A stretch of 64,000 nucleotides of DNA from Microbispora hainanensis. GTDB lineage: Bacteria; Actinomycetota; Actinomycetes; Streptosporangiales; Streptosporangiaceae. A program made the position numbers and the translations under genes. The stretch spans positions 4,898,001 through 4,962,000 of the forward strand of contig NZ_CP108086.1 in NCBI RefSeq assembly GCF_036186745.1. The letters are read 5' to 3'. Below are positions 48,727 through 57,617 of this stretch, in pieces. Within the stretch, counting starts at the first letter, position 1, and each line of letters starts with the position of its first letter. The notes under the pieces are model-generated. The model was not told where the DNA came from. It saw only the letters and a list, made by a program, of their open reading frames with translations, and did no database searches.

Positions 48727-49502
48727 GCGAGCTTCGCGCGGAGTGGACCAAGACGCGCACCACATCGGGCGCGGCGTGGCTGACGGCCGCCGTCGTCGGG
48801 CTCACCGCCGCCGCGAGCGCCGCCGTGGCCGCGACCGTGTCCTGCCCGGCGGCGGGCTGCGACCAGGACGTCCCCCGGCTCGGCCTCGCCGGAATCCAGG
48901 CGGGCCAGGCGGCCGTGGCCGTCCTGGCCGTGTTCGCGGTCACCGGCGAGTACGGCACCGGCATGATCGCGACGACGTTCGCGGCGATGCCACGCCGGGG
49001 CCGGGTCCTGGCCGCGAAGGCCGCCGTCCTCACCGGCCTGACACTGGCCGCCGGGACGGTCGCGGTGCTCGCGTCCGTGCTGGCGGCACGGCTCATCCTG
49101 CCGGGCAACGGGTTCACGGCCGCCAGCGGTCACCCGCCGCCGTCCCTGGCCGACGGCCCGACGCTGCGGGCGGCGGCGGGCACGGCGCTCTACCTCGCGC
49201 TGATCGCCCTGCTCAGCCTCGGCGTCGCCACCGCCGTTCGGGACTCCGCGACCGCGGCAGGCGTGGTGTGCGGCCTGCTGTACGTGCTGCCGCTCATCGC
49301 GCACATGGTCGCCGACCCGGGCCGGCGGCGGCTGCTCTGGCAGGCCACGCCGGCGAACGCCGGGCTCGCGGTCCAGACGACCACGCGCCTGGACGACCTT
49401 CCGCTCGGCCCATGGGAGGGCCTCGGCGTGACGGCCGCCTGGGCCGCCGCCGCGCTGCTCGGCGCCTGGCTGCTGGTCCGCACGCGTGACGTGCGGACTT
49501 AG
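48720..49502 (+). CDS. ABC-2 type permease
   Basis: 260 residues with six membrane helices. It starts RRELRAEWTKTRTT, the usual amphipathic N terminus of ABC-2 permeases of actinomycetes, and has GEYGTGMIATTFAAMPRRGRVLAAKA after helix 2, the cytoplasmic coupling segment shared with the broken upstream permease. AAGGAGG lies 5 bp before the GTG. Convergent with nadE, overlapping by 4 bp. It appears intact and may work with the ATPase gene, alone or with the other permease if that is functional. Confidence 0.88.
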   Translation: MRRELRAEWTKTRTTSGAAWLTAAVVGLTAAASAAVAATVSCPAAGCDQDVPRLGLAGIQAGQAAVAVLAVFAVTGEYGTGMIATTFAAMPRRGRVLAAKAAVLTGLTLAAGTVAVLASVLAARLILPGNGFTAASGHPPPSLADGPTLRAAAGTALYLALIALLSLGVATAVRDSATAAGVVCGLLYVLPLIAHMVADPGRRRLLWQATPANAGLAVQTTTRLDDLPLGPWEGLGVTAAWAAAALLGAWLLVRTRDVRT

Positions 49503-51247
49503 AGGCGCTCGCGCCAGCGGGTGGTGATGGGCAGGCGGCGGTCGCGGCCGAAGTTCTTGGGCGTGATCTTCGGGCCCGGCGGGTACTGACGGCGCTTGTA
49601 TTCGGCCTGGTCGACCAGGCGGATGATCTTCGTGACCAGCTCGGGATCGTGACCGGCCGCGACCAGCTCGTCGCGGCCCATGTCCCCTTCCACGTAGTCG
49701 CGCAGCAGCCGGTCGAGCACGTCGTACGGCGGGAGCGAGTCGGTGTCGCGCTGGTCGGGCCGCAGCTCGGCGCTCGGCTCCTTGGTGATCGAGTTCTCCG
49801 GGATCGGAGGCCGCCCCGGCTGGGCGTTGCGCCACTCCGCGAGCTTCCAGACGACGCTCTTGAGCACGTCCTTGATCGGGGCGAACCCGCCCGCCGAGTC
49901 GCCGTACAGGGTGGAGTAGCCGGTGGCCAGCTCGCTCTTGTTGCCGGTGGTCAGCACCAGGTGACCGTGCTCGTTCGACAGGCTCATCAGCAGCATGCCG
50001 CGCACGCGGGCCTGGAGGTTCTCGGCCGCCAGGCCGTGCAGCTCGATCTCCTTCTCGAACGCCGCGACGATGTCGGCGATCGGCACCATCTGGGAGTGGA
50101 CCCCCTGGCGGCGCACCAGCTCCTCCGCGTCGGTGATCGAGTGGTCCGAGGAGTAGCGCGAGGGCATCAGCACCACGTGCACCCGCTCGGGCCCGATCGC
50201 GTCGGCGGCGATCGTGGCGACGAGGGCGGAGTCGATGCCGCCGGACAGGCCGAGGATGACCGAGCGGAAGCCGTTCTTGCGCACGTAGTCGCGCACGCCG
50301 AGCACCAGCGCCTGGTAGATCTCGGCCAGGTCGTCCAGCCGCTCGGCGACGACCGGCGTCTCCGGCTCGTACGGCTCGACCGGGGCGGCCGACAGCAGCA
50401 CCCGCTCGACCGTGATGACCGTGCCGTCGTGCGCGTCGTGGCGCGACTCGCCGGGCTCGCCCGTGCCCTCCGGAAGCTCCAGGTCGGTGACGAACAGGTC
50501 CTCCTCGAACTGCGGCGCGCGGGCGACCAGCTCCCCGGAGGCGTCCACGACGAGCGAGTCGCCGTCGAAGACCAGCTCGTCCTGCCCGCCGACCATGTTC
50601 ACGTACGCGAGCGCGCAGCCCGCCTCGCGGGCCCGCCGCGCGCACAGCTCCAGCCGCACGTCGTCCTTGTTCGTCTCGTACGGCGAGCCGTTGGGGACGA
50701 CGAGCAGGCCGGCGCCGGCCTCGGCGACCACCGACACGGGACCGCCGTCCTGCCACAGGTCCTCGCACACGGCCACGGCGACGTCCACGCCGTGCAGGCG
50801 GAAGATCGGCAGGCGGTCGCCGCGCACGAAGTAGCGATACTCGTCGAACACCCCGTAGTTCGGCAGGTGGTGCTTGGCCGACTTCGTCACCACCCGGCCC
50901 TCGTGGAGCAGGGCGACCGCGTCGAGCGGGGCGCCCTTGGGCTGGCCCACGCGCGGGGCGAGGTCGGCCCGGTCGAGGTAGCCAACCACGACGGGGAGAT
51001 CGCCGAGCCCCTCGTCGGCGAGCCGCGTCGCCGTCTTCGACAGCGCAGTGATCGACGCCTCCACGAACGACGAGCGGAGCACCAGATCCTCGGCGGGATA
51101 GCCGGTCAGGAACATCTCGGGGAACACCACGAGGTGAGCGCCGCGCCCGGCGGCCCTGCGGGTCCACTCGACGAGCATGTCGGCGTTGCCGGCGATGTCA
51201 CCGACGACCGGATTGGTCTGGGCGAGAGCGATACGCAGTTGAGCCAC
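49499..51247 (-). CDS. nadE: glutamine-dependent NAD+ synthetase
   Basis: 582 residues. Makes NAD from deamido-NAD, ATP and glutamine. The N-terminal nitrilase-type glutaminase has the triad Glu (VFPEMFLTGYPAEDL), Lys (KHHLPNYGVFDE) and Cys (VAVCEDLWQDG). The C-terminal synthetase has the P-loop LGLSGGIDSAL near residue 305 and TTGNKSELATGYSTLYGD. GTG start. Convergent with the ABC permease, with no room for a terminator. Confidence 0.96.
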   Translation of the reverse strand: MAQLRIALAQTNPVVGDIAGNADMLVEWTRRAAGRGAHLVVFPEMFLTGYPAEDLVLRSSFVEASITALSKTATRLADEGLGDLPVVVGYLDRADLAPRVGQPKGAPLDAVALLHEGRVVTKSAKHHLPNYGVFDEYRYFVRGDRLPIFRLHGVDVAVAVCEDLWQDGGPVSVVAEAGAGLLVVPNGSPYETNKDDVRLELCARRAREAGCALAYVNMVGGQDELVFDGDSLVVDASGELVARAPQFEEDLFVTDLELPEGTGEPGESRHDAHDGTVITVERVLLSAAPVEPYEPETPVVAERLDDLAEIYQALVLGVRDYVRKNGFRSVILGLSGGIDSALVATIAADAIGPERVHVVLMPSRYSSDHSITDAEELVRRQGVHSQMVPIADIVAAFEKEIELHGLAAENLQARVRGMLLMSLSNEHGHLVLTTGNKSELATGYSTLYGDSAGGFAPIKDVLKSVVWKLAEWRNAQPGRPPIPENSITKEPSAELRPDQRDTDSLPPYDVLDRLLRDYVEGDMGRDELVAAGHDPELVTKIIRLVDQAEYKRRQYPPGPKITPKNFGRDRRLPITTRWRERL

Positions 51248-51297
51248 GGTCCCACCCTAAAGTGTCCGATTTGTTGTCGTCAAAGCGACGATAAGGG

Positions 51298-52788
51298 TCA
51301 GGCGTCGCGCGAGCCGGGGCTGACCAGCCCTCTTTCGTACGCGAGGACCACGAGCTGGGCGCGGTCGACCAGGCCGAGGCCACGCAGCAGCGTGGTGACC
51401 TCGTCGGCGACCTCCTGCTCCGGCACGGCCAGCGTCATTGCGATCTGCCGGTTGGTGAAGCCCCGGGCGACGAGCTTGATCAGGTCGATGTCGGAGTCGG
51501 ACAGCCCTTCCGGCGCCGCCGGGTCGCGCCGCCCCGCGAACGCCGCGATGAGGTGCGTGGTGACCGCCGGGTCGAGCAGCGCGTCGCCCGCCACGGCCGC
51601 CCGGACCGCCGCGATGAGCTGCTCGGGCGGCGAGGTCTTCAGGACGAAGCCGCTCACCCCGGCCCGCAGCGCCGCGTAGAGGTTCTCGTCGGTGCCGAAG
51701 GTGGTCATCATGATCACCTTTGGCGGCGCCTCCGCCGCGAGGATCCGCCGGGCCGCCGCCAGGCCGTCCAGGCGCGGCATCTGGATGTCCATGAGCACCA
51801 CGTCGGGCCGCACCGACCGGACGAGCGCGATCGCCTGCTCGCCGTTCTCCGCCTCGCCGACGAGGTCGAGCCCCGGCTCGCTGTCGAGGATCACCTTGAG
51901 ACCGGTGCGCACCAGCGCCTGGTCGTCGGCGATCAGCACCCGCAGGGCCGCCGGGCCGGAGGCCGCACCCGACGCCCCCACCGGCACGGACGGCGCGGAC
52001 GGCCCGTCCGGCGGCGCGTCCGCGGCCGGACCGGGGGCGTCCAGATGCGCCGCCTGGACGAGGATGTCCTGCTCCAGCCGCTGCAGGGCCGGGCCGAGGT
52101 CGAGCCCGAGCTCGTCGCGCAGCGCCACCCGGGCCCGGCGCAGCGCGCCGAGCGCGTCGCCCTGCCGCCCGGCACGGTAGAGCGCGAGGGCCAGCAGCCG
52201 CCAGGCCTCCTCCCGCAGCGGATGCGCCGACGCATGCGCCTCCAGGTCGGGGATCATCGGGCCCGTACGGCCCAGCCGCAGGGCGGCGTCCGCGCGGCGC
52301 TCCACGGCGAGCAGGCGAAGCTCGTCGAGCCGCGTGGCCTCGGTCTGCGCCCAGATCAGCTCCTGGAACCCGGCGAGCGCGGGCCCGCGCCACAGGGCGA
52401 GGGCCGCCTCCATCCGCTGCAACGTCGCGGCCGGGCCTTCGTGGTCGCTCTTGACCAGGTGCTCGAAGTGCCAGCAGTCCACGTCCTCGACGGCCGCCCG
52501 CAGCGCGTAGCCGGGCGGGGCCGACACCAGGACGCCCGCCTCCTCGCGCGGTGCGCGGTCCGGTTCGAGCGCCCGCCGCAGCCGGGAGACGTACCCCTGG
52601 ATCGTGGACAGCGCCTGGGCGGGCGGCTCGCCGGGCCACAGCTCGTCGATCAGCACGCTCACCGGCACGGCGCGTCCTGCGGCCACGATCAGCCGGGCGA
52701 GCACGGCCTGTTGCCGCTGGCCGCCCAGGTCGAGCGTCTCGCCGCCGGAAACCGCTTCGAACGGTCCAAGGGCACGAAAAGTCACCAT
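51298..52788 (-). CDS. fusion regulator: SARP (wHTH-BTAD) joined to a receiver and LuxR-like domain
   Basis: 496 residues. Residues 1-95 are an OmpR/SARP-type winged helix (MVTFRALGPFEAVSGG, STIQGYVSRLRRAL), 100-245 a BTAD activation domain, 250-280 an Ala/Pro linker, 282-400 a complete NarL-type receiver (IADDQALVRTGL, phosphoacceptor Asp near 331 in RPDVVLMDIQMPRLDG, GFVLKTSPPEQL), and 425-485 a LuxR-like helix-turn-helix. In the last domain the usual TVKxH recognition segment reads EQEVADEVTTLL, so it is probably no longer a normal DNA reader and the SARP domain may have taken over. It follows a histidine kinase gene by 81 bp on the same strand, its evident partner. A phosphorylation-gated SARP is implied. 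Confidence 0.9.
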   Translation of the reverse strand: MVTFRALGPFEAVSGGETLDLGGQRQQAVLARLIVAAGRAVPVSVLIDELWPGEPPAQALSTIQGYVSRLRRALEPDRAPREEAGVLVSAPPGYALRAAVEDVDCWHFEHLVKSDHEGPAATLQRMEAALALWRGPALAGFQELIWAQTEATRLDELRLLAVERRADAALRLGRTGPMIPDLEAHASAHPLREEAWRLLALALYRAGRQGDALGALRRARVALRDELGLDLGPALQRLEQDILVQAAHLDAPGPAADAPPDGPSAPSVPVGASGAASGPAALRVLIADDQALVRTGLKVILDSEPGLDLVGEAENGEQAIALVRSVRPDVVLMDIQMPRLDGLAAARRILAAEAPPKVIMMTTFGTDENLYAALRAGVSGFVLKTSPPEQLIAAVRAAVAGDALLDPAVTTHLIAAFAGRRDPAAPEGLSDSDIDLIKLVARGFTNRQIAMTLAVPEQEVADEVTTLLRGLGLVDRAQLVVLAYERGLVSPGSRDA

Positions 52789-52869
52789 CGCACGGTAAGC
52801 GTAGAGGCAGTGGCGATCACGGTCGCGCCGAGCGGCTCTCGGTTGGGTCGCGAGGCCGGCTGCTGGTGC

Positions 52870-54891
52870 TCAGGCGGTGAGCGGGAACCGGGCCTCGACG
52901 ACCGTGCCGCCGGTCTCGGCGGCGGTGACCACGCAGTTTCCGCCCAGCTCGGCGGCGCGCTCGCGCATCGAGGACATGCCGACTCCCGCGCGCGGCCGGG
53001 CGGGCGGGCCGACGCCGTCGTCGGCGACCGTCACCCGCAGCTCGCCGCCGCCCCCGGCCGGGTGACGCGTGACGACCACCTCCGCGCGGGTGGCCCGTGC
53101 ATGACGGCGCACGTTGTTGAGCGCCTCCTGCACGATGCGATAGACCGCGACCTCCACGGCGGCGGGCAGCCCCGCGAGGTCGCCGTCCACCCGCACCGCG
53201 ATGTCCTCGACGCCGTCCGTCCCGGCGGGCAGCGTCTCCTCGGCCAGTGCGCGTACGGCTCCCTCAAGCCCCAGGTCGTCGAGGGCCGGCGGCCGCAGGC
53301 CGTACACGAGCTCGCGGATGTCGCCGGCCACCGCGTCCATGCCGACCCGCAGGTCGTGCAGCAGGGCGTCGGCCGTCTCAGGGGACCGTTCCAGGCTGTG
53401 GCGGGCCATGTTGATCGTCATCGCCATCGCCCCGAGCGTCTGGCCGAGCCCGTCGTGCAGGTCGCGGCGCAGCCGCCGCCGCTCCTCCTCGCGGGCGGCG
53501 AGGATGCGCTCGCGCGAGCGCTGGAGGTCGGCGGCCATCCGTACGGCGTGGGCGACGTCGGCCACATAGGGGAGCAGCGTGGACAGCACCCGCTCGTCGT
53601 GGGCGGCGGCGAACCGCCGTGCCCCCGGCGGGCCGACGAGCAGCCGGCCGACCGGCTCGCCGTGCCAGACGAGCGGCACCTCGCGCGGCGACGGCCCGGC
53701 CTGGCCGCTCTCGACATAACGCGGCCTGCCGCCGGCGACCTCGACGGCGACGCCCTCCACGGCCAGGCCCTCGCGCACGACCGTCACCACCGACGCCAGC
53801 GCGTCGGCGGGGCCGGCCCGCCGCACCTCCTGCGTCAGCCGTTCGGCGAGCAGCGCCGGATCGCCCACCCTGCCGTAGAGGGCACGGTCGACCACACGCT
53901 GCAGGACGCGGCGCAGCGGCTGGAAGAACGCCCCGGCGAACAGCGCCGCCACGAGGCCGCCCACCTGGTGATATCCCGACACGACCAGGCTGGAGACCGC
54001 CCCGGCCACGAAGTAGACGACGCCGATCGCGCCCAGGAGCCCGGCGGCGACGAACGTCCGGCTGATCACCGTGTCGATGCCGTACAACCGGTAGCGCAGC
54101 GCCGCGAAGAGGATCGCGAACGGGATGAGCGCCGTCCACAGCGTCGCGGGCAGCCACATCGCGGGGCCGAGCAGGTAGAACGCCACGTACACGGCGAAGA
54201 CGGACAGCGGCCAGGCGATCTGCCGGCGCGTCACCGGGTCGGCGCGCCGCAGCCGGAGCGCGAGCGAGGCCAGCGCCGCCACCACGCATGCCTGGATCAC
54301 GTACTGCAGGACGTCCCACACCGGGACGTAGTAGGGGATGAGTGCCCTGACCTGCAGCGGGTTATGGATCACCGCCGGCCAGGGGTAACCGGCGGGATCG
54401 GGATCGGGTCGCAGCAGGCTCAGGACGACCTCGGCTGCGGTGGCGACAGAGCCGGCGGCGACGACCACGCGCCAGCCGCGGGAGGGGAGCGTCCCGGTGG
54501 GGGAGTAGAGCGGAACCATGACCGCCAGCAGCAGGCCGGACACCGCCCAGCAGGTCACCTGGACCGCCCGGGCCGCGACGGCCGCCCCCATGTCGCCCTG
54601 CGAGGCCCAGTGGAACATCAGCGCCGTGAAGGCGACGTTGCCCGAACCCAGCAGGCCGCCCGCCCAGATCAGCCAGGCCATGCTGAGCCGGGGCCGCTGG
54701 GACACCAGGAACGCTCCCGTGAGCGGGAACGTGAGCGCGACGCCGAAGTCCGGCGTCAACGGGGGGTGCGGCTGCCACTCCTCGGGGATCCGGACCTGGA
54801 CCAGCACCCCCGCGAGGGTCAGGACCAGCGCCAGGCCCGCCATCGCCCAGGCCGCCGCCCGCACGGGAAGGGCAGGGGGGTTCTCGTCCAT
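52870..54891 (-). CDS. sensor histidine kinase, NarX-like, with long membrane sensor and GAF-like domain
   Basis: 673 residues. About eight to ten membrane helices (15-330), a linker with ALYGRVGDP, a GAF-like region (about 345-450), HisKA_3 with phosphoacceptor His in RRDLHDGLGQTLGAMAMTIN (near 478), N-box EALNNVRRHA, and G-boxes DDGVGPP and GVGMSSMRERAAELGG. Everything needed for autophosphorylation is present. The gene immediately downstream encodes a SARP-receiver fusion, so the two form a two-component system whose output is a SARP. The signal is unknown; the many helices suggest a membrane or lipophilic cue. Confidence 0.92.
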   Translation of the reverse strand: MDENPPALPVRAAAWAMAGLALVLTLAGVLVQVRIPEEWQPHPPLTPDFGVALTFPLTGAFLVSQRPRLSMAWLIWAGGLLGSGNVAFTALMFHWASQGDMGAAVAARAVQVTCWAVSGLLLAVMVPLYSPTGTLPSRGWRVVVAAGSVATAAEVVLSLLRPDPDPAGYPWPAVIHNPLQVRALIPYYVPVWDVLQYVIQACVVAALASLALRLRRADPVTRRQIAWPLSVFAVYVAFYLLGPAMWLPATLWTALIPFAILFAALRYRLYGIDTVISRTFVAAGLLGAIGVVYFVAGAVSSLVVSGYHQVGGLVAALFAGAFFQPLRRVLQRVVDRALYGRVGDPALLAERLTQEVRRAGPADALASVVTVVREGLAVEGVAVEVAGGRPRYVESGQAGPSPREVPLVWHGEPVGRLLVGPPGARRFAAAHDERVLSTLLPYVADVAHAVRMAADLQRSRERILAAREEERRRLRRDLHDGLGQTLGAMAMTINMARHSLERSPETADALLHDLRVGMDAVAGDIRELVYGLRPPALDDLGLEGAVRALAEETLPAGTDGVEDIAVRVDGDLAGLPAAVEVAVYRIVQEALNNVRRHARATRAEVVVTRHPAGGGGELRVTVADDGVGPPARPRAGVGMSSMRERAAELGGNCVVTAAETGGTVVEARFPLTA

Positions 54892-54975
54892 GCTGCGATG
54901 GATTATGTCCTGTCCCGATCCAGTTCGACCAGGAAAGTCGAGAGGAGCGGGCCGGCGTCTCCCATCCGGCCCGGT

Positions 54976-56190
54976 TTACGCCGTTTGAGCGGATCGGCGG
55001 CGTATGGCGCGGCCGATGAGGAGCTGGCCCACCGCCGCGAGCAGGCCGAAGGCGCCGAACAGCGGCCACACCAGTCCGGGGGCGGCGGCCAGCAGCCGGG
55101 TGCCCACGAGGGGCGCGAGCAGGGTGCCGGCCGACCAGGACAGGCCGTACAGGCCCGAGTAGCGCCCGCGCAGGTGGGGCGGCGCGAGCGCCGCGACGAT
55201 CGCCCCCGGGATCCCGGCCGTGAGCACTTCGCCGAGCGTCCAGACGGCCACGGCCGCCGCGTGCCCGGCCGCCGACGACGCCAGGGAGGTCACCGCGAAC
55301 CCGACGCCGACGAGCGCGAACCCCGCCGCGAGCACCCTGGACGAGTCGAACCGGGCCAGCCACGCGTTGGTGAGCGGCTGGACGACCACGATCAGCAGGC
55401 CGTTGACCGCCATCGCCATGCCGTACGCGCTCGTGGGCAGCCCCTGACCGGTCATGGCGAGCGGCAGCGTGGTGTAGCCCTGCAGGTAGACCAGGGAATA
55501 CACCAGGTTGCCCACGACGAAGGCCAGCATCAGCCGGTCGCGCAGCACGTCGGCGAACCGGCCGGGCTGCGCGTCCTCGCGGGCCGGGCGGGTCTCCGGG
55601 ATCGCCCGCCACACGAGGAGACCGAAGATCAGGCAGGTCACGGCGTCCACCCAGAACAGCACGGTGAAGCCCGAGTGGGCGAGCCAGCCGCCCGCGACCA
55701 TGGCGACCGAGAAGCCGAGGTTGATGGCCCAGAACAGCAGCCCGAACGCCCTCGGCCGGTCCTCCGGCGACACCAGGTCGGCGACGATCGCCTGCGAGGC
55801 CGGGCGGTAGGCGTCCACCACGATGCCCAGCACCAGCATGCCCACGACGAGCCCCGGCACGCTGGTGGTGTAGCCGAGCACGATCATGGTGACGGCCGTG
55901 GCGACCATGCCGCCCGTCAGCGTGATCCGGCGCCCGAGGCGGTCGGTCAGCCATCCGGCGACCGGCTGCGACAGCAGGGACCCCAGGCCGAACATGGTCA
56001 TGACCAGCCCGGTGGTGGCGAGCGAGACGCCGCGCGCCTGCGTGAGGTAGATGCCGATGAACGGCTCCACCATCGTGCCGAGCCGGTTCACGAACGTTCC
56101 GCCGAACAGCACCCAGAACGGCCGGGGCAAACCCCCGACCTTCGACTGGATGAAGCCGGTCCTGCTGATCACTGTGGTCACGTCGTCCAC
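54976..56190 (-). CDS. MFS transporter
   Basis: 404 residues, 12 membrane helices. Motif A is GWLTDRLGRRITLTGGMVA between helices 2 and 3, and the second half has a matching loop at LARFDSSRVLAAG. It resembles DHA1-type drug exporters (FVNRLGTMVEPFIGIYLTQ in helix 1). GTG start. Divergent from an ArsR-like regulator gene with 64 bp between starts, so it is the probable target of that regulator. Substrate unknown. Confidence 0.9.
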   Translation of the reverse strand: MDDVTTVISRTGFIQSKVGGLPRPFWVLFGGTFVNRLGTMVEPFIGIYLTQARGVSLATTGLVMTMFGLGSLLSQPVAGWLTDRLGRRITLTGGMVATAVTMIVLGYTTSVPGLVVGMLVLGIVVDAYRPASQAIVADLVSPEDRPRAFGLLFWAINLGFSVAMVAGGWLAHSGFTVLFWVDAVTCLIFGLLVWRAIPETRPAREDAQPGRFADVLRDRLMLAFVVGNLVYSLVYLQGYTTLPLAMTGQGLPTSAYGMAMAVNGLLIVVVQPLTNAWLARFDSSRVLAAGFALVGVGFAVTSLASSAAGHAAAVAVWTLGEVLTAGIPGAIVAALAPPHLRGRYSGLYGLSWSAGTLLAPLVGTRLLAAAPGLVWPLFGAFGLLAAVGQLLIGRAIRRRSAQTA

Positions 56191-56254
56191 CCTTGGACAC
56201 CGGGGCCGCGCCGTGCCAATCTTTTAGCCCTGGCTGAAACATCGGGGGGCGATC

Positions 56255-57220
56255 ATGCCGGTGGAGTGGCGGTTCACGCCGGACGACGTGGCGCGGCTGC
56301 GGTTCGCGTTCTCTCCGATGTGGGAGCTGGTCGCCAGCCTCCGGGTGCTGCGCGCTCCGGGCCGCCACTCGCTGCACCTGCCGTGGCTGCGGGCCGTACG
56401 GCCGCGCCTGCGTGAGGTGGATCTCACAGATCTGTTCGCGCTGGTCCCGGTGCGCGGCTACGTGCCCGACTTCCTCACCCCGCCGCCCGACACCCCGCTG
56501 CCGGACTTCGCCGCCGAGCTGGAGCGGGTGCGCGCCACGCCGCCCACCACGGCGTACGAGGAGATGGTCTGGGTGCAGACGTCCGATCCCGCGGCGCTGC
56601 GGCGGTTCGCCGACGACCCGGCGGAGGGCGTGCGGCGGGTGGCCGACCAGCTTCGGGCGTACTGGACGGTCGCCATCGAGGAGTTCTGGCCGCGGATCCG
56701 CGCGCTGCTGGAGGGCGACGTCATGTGGCGGTCACGCATGCTGGCGGCCGGGGGAGTGCGCGAGCTGTTCGCCGACCTGCACTCGACCGTCGCCTGGCAC
56801 GGCGACCGGCTCGTCGCCGCCAAGAACTGCGACTACGTGGGCGATCTCGGCGGGGACGGCCTCGTGCTCGTGCCGAGCGCCTTCTCCTGGCCCGACGTCT
56901 GGGTGATGTACGAGCCCTACCTGCCGATGCTGTGCTACCCGGCCCGGGGCGTCGGGACGCTGTGGACGGACGGCACGCCCCCCTGCACGCCCGAGGCGCT
57001 GGCCGCGCTCATCGGCCGCACCCGGGCGCAGGTGCTCACCGCGCTGGCCGAGCCGGGCTCGACCAGCGGGCTCGCCCGGCGGCTCGGCCTCACGCCGGGC
57101 GCGGTCAGCCAGCACCTCGCCGTGCTGTCCGACGCGGGCCTGGTGGCGCGGCGGCGGCTCGGCCGCGAGGTGCTCTACCGGCGCACCCCGGTCGGCGAGT
57201 CGCTCGCCGCCGTCTCCTGA
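56255..57220 (+). CDS. ArsR-like regulator with N-terminal DUF5937-type domain
   Basis: 321 residues. Residues 1-240 match the DUF5937-type region that precedes helix-turn-helix domains in actinomycete regulators (RFAFSPMWELVASLRVLR; FSWPDVWVMYEPYLPMLCYPARG). Residues about 245-315 form a winged helix: TSGLARRLGLTPGAVSQHLAVL followed by RRRLGREVLYRRTP. No cysteine pair for metal sensing is obvious, so it is not a classical metal sensor. GGGGGG lies 5 bp before the ATG. Divergent from an MFS gene that it probably controls. Confidence 0.87.
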   Translation: MPVEWRFTPDDVARLRFAFSPMWELVASLRVLRAPGRHSLHLPWLRAVRPRLREVDLTDLFALVPVRGYVPDFLTPPPDTPLPDFAAELERVRATPPTTAYEEMVWVQTSDPAALRRFADDPAEGVRRVADQLRAYWTVAIEEFWPRIRALLEGDVMWRSRMLAAGGVRELFADLHSTVAWHGDRLVAAKNCDYVGDLGGDGLVLVPSAFSWPDVWVMYEPYLPMLCYPARGVGTLWTDGTPPCTPEALAALIGRTRAQVLTALAEPGSTSGLARRLGLTPGAVSQHLAVLSDAGLVARRRLGREVLYRRTPVGESLAAVS

Positions 57221-57617
57221 TCACCCTGAACCACCCCGGGTTCCTGCCGATCACTCCAGGGCCGGCGGCCAGGCCGAGGCGGGCCTCCTCCGCCAGGGCG
57301 CGTACGGCTCCCGTCGGCCCGAGGTCGTCGAGCGCGGGGGACGCAGGCCGTACACGAGTTGACGGACGTCGGCGGTGACGCTGTTCATGCCCTCGCGCCG
57401 TCAGGAACGCCGGATCAACGGCATCGACGCTCCGGCCGACGGGTTCGTTCAGTGTGATCTTCGTCACCGTCTCCGCCCGCGGCCCCCGGGGACCGCCGCC
57501 GTTCAGGGCCCAGTGGTGAGCCGCAGGACCGACGGCTCACACTCCCCCGTAACCCCTGTGAAACACTCACCAGGCAGACTGGTACGAGACCAGACCTGTG
57601 ACTCCGTGAGGTACGCC
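57221..57617. other. intergenic region upstream of glnA2 containing a kinase relic
   Basis: 397 bp. The first half holds a histidine kinase remnant on the minus strand (57268-57388). The second half (57400-57617) should carry the glnA2 promoter; no clear -35/-10 pair or riboswitch-like structure was recognised. Confidence 0.5.
57268..57388 (-). pseudogene. histidine kinase relic
   Basis: Minus strand: MNSVTADVRQLVYGLRPP, then after a one-base shift PALDDLGPTGAVRALAEEA. This matches the segment after the H-box of the intact kinase at 52870-54891 (DIRELVYGLRPPALDDLG...). Only about 40 codons remain, with an internal frameshift, so it is a decayed fragment, probably of a duplicate or of a lost kinase gene. 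Confidence 0.7.
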
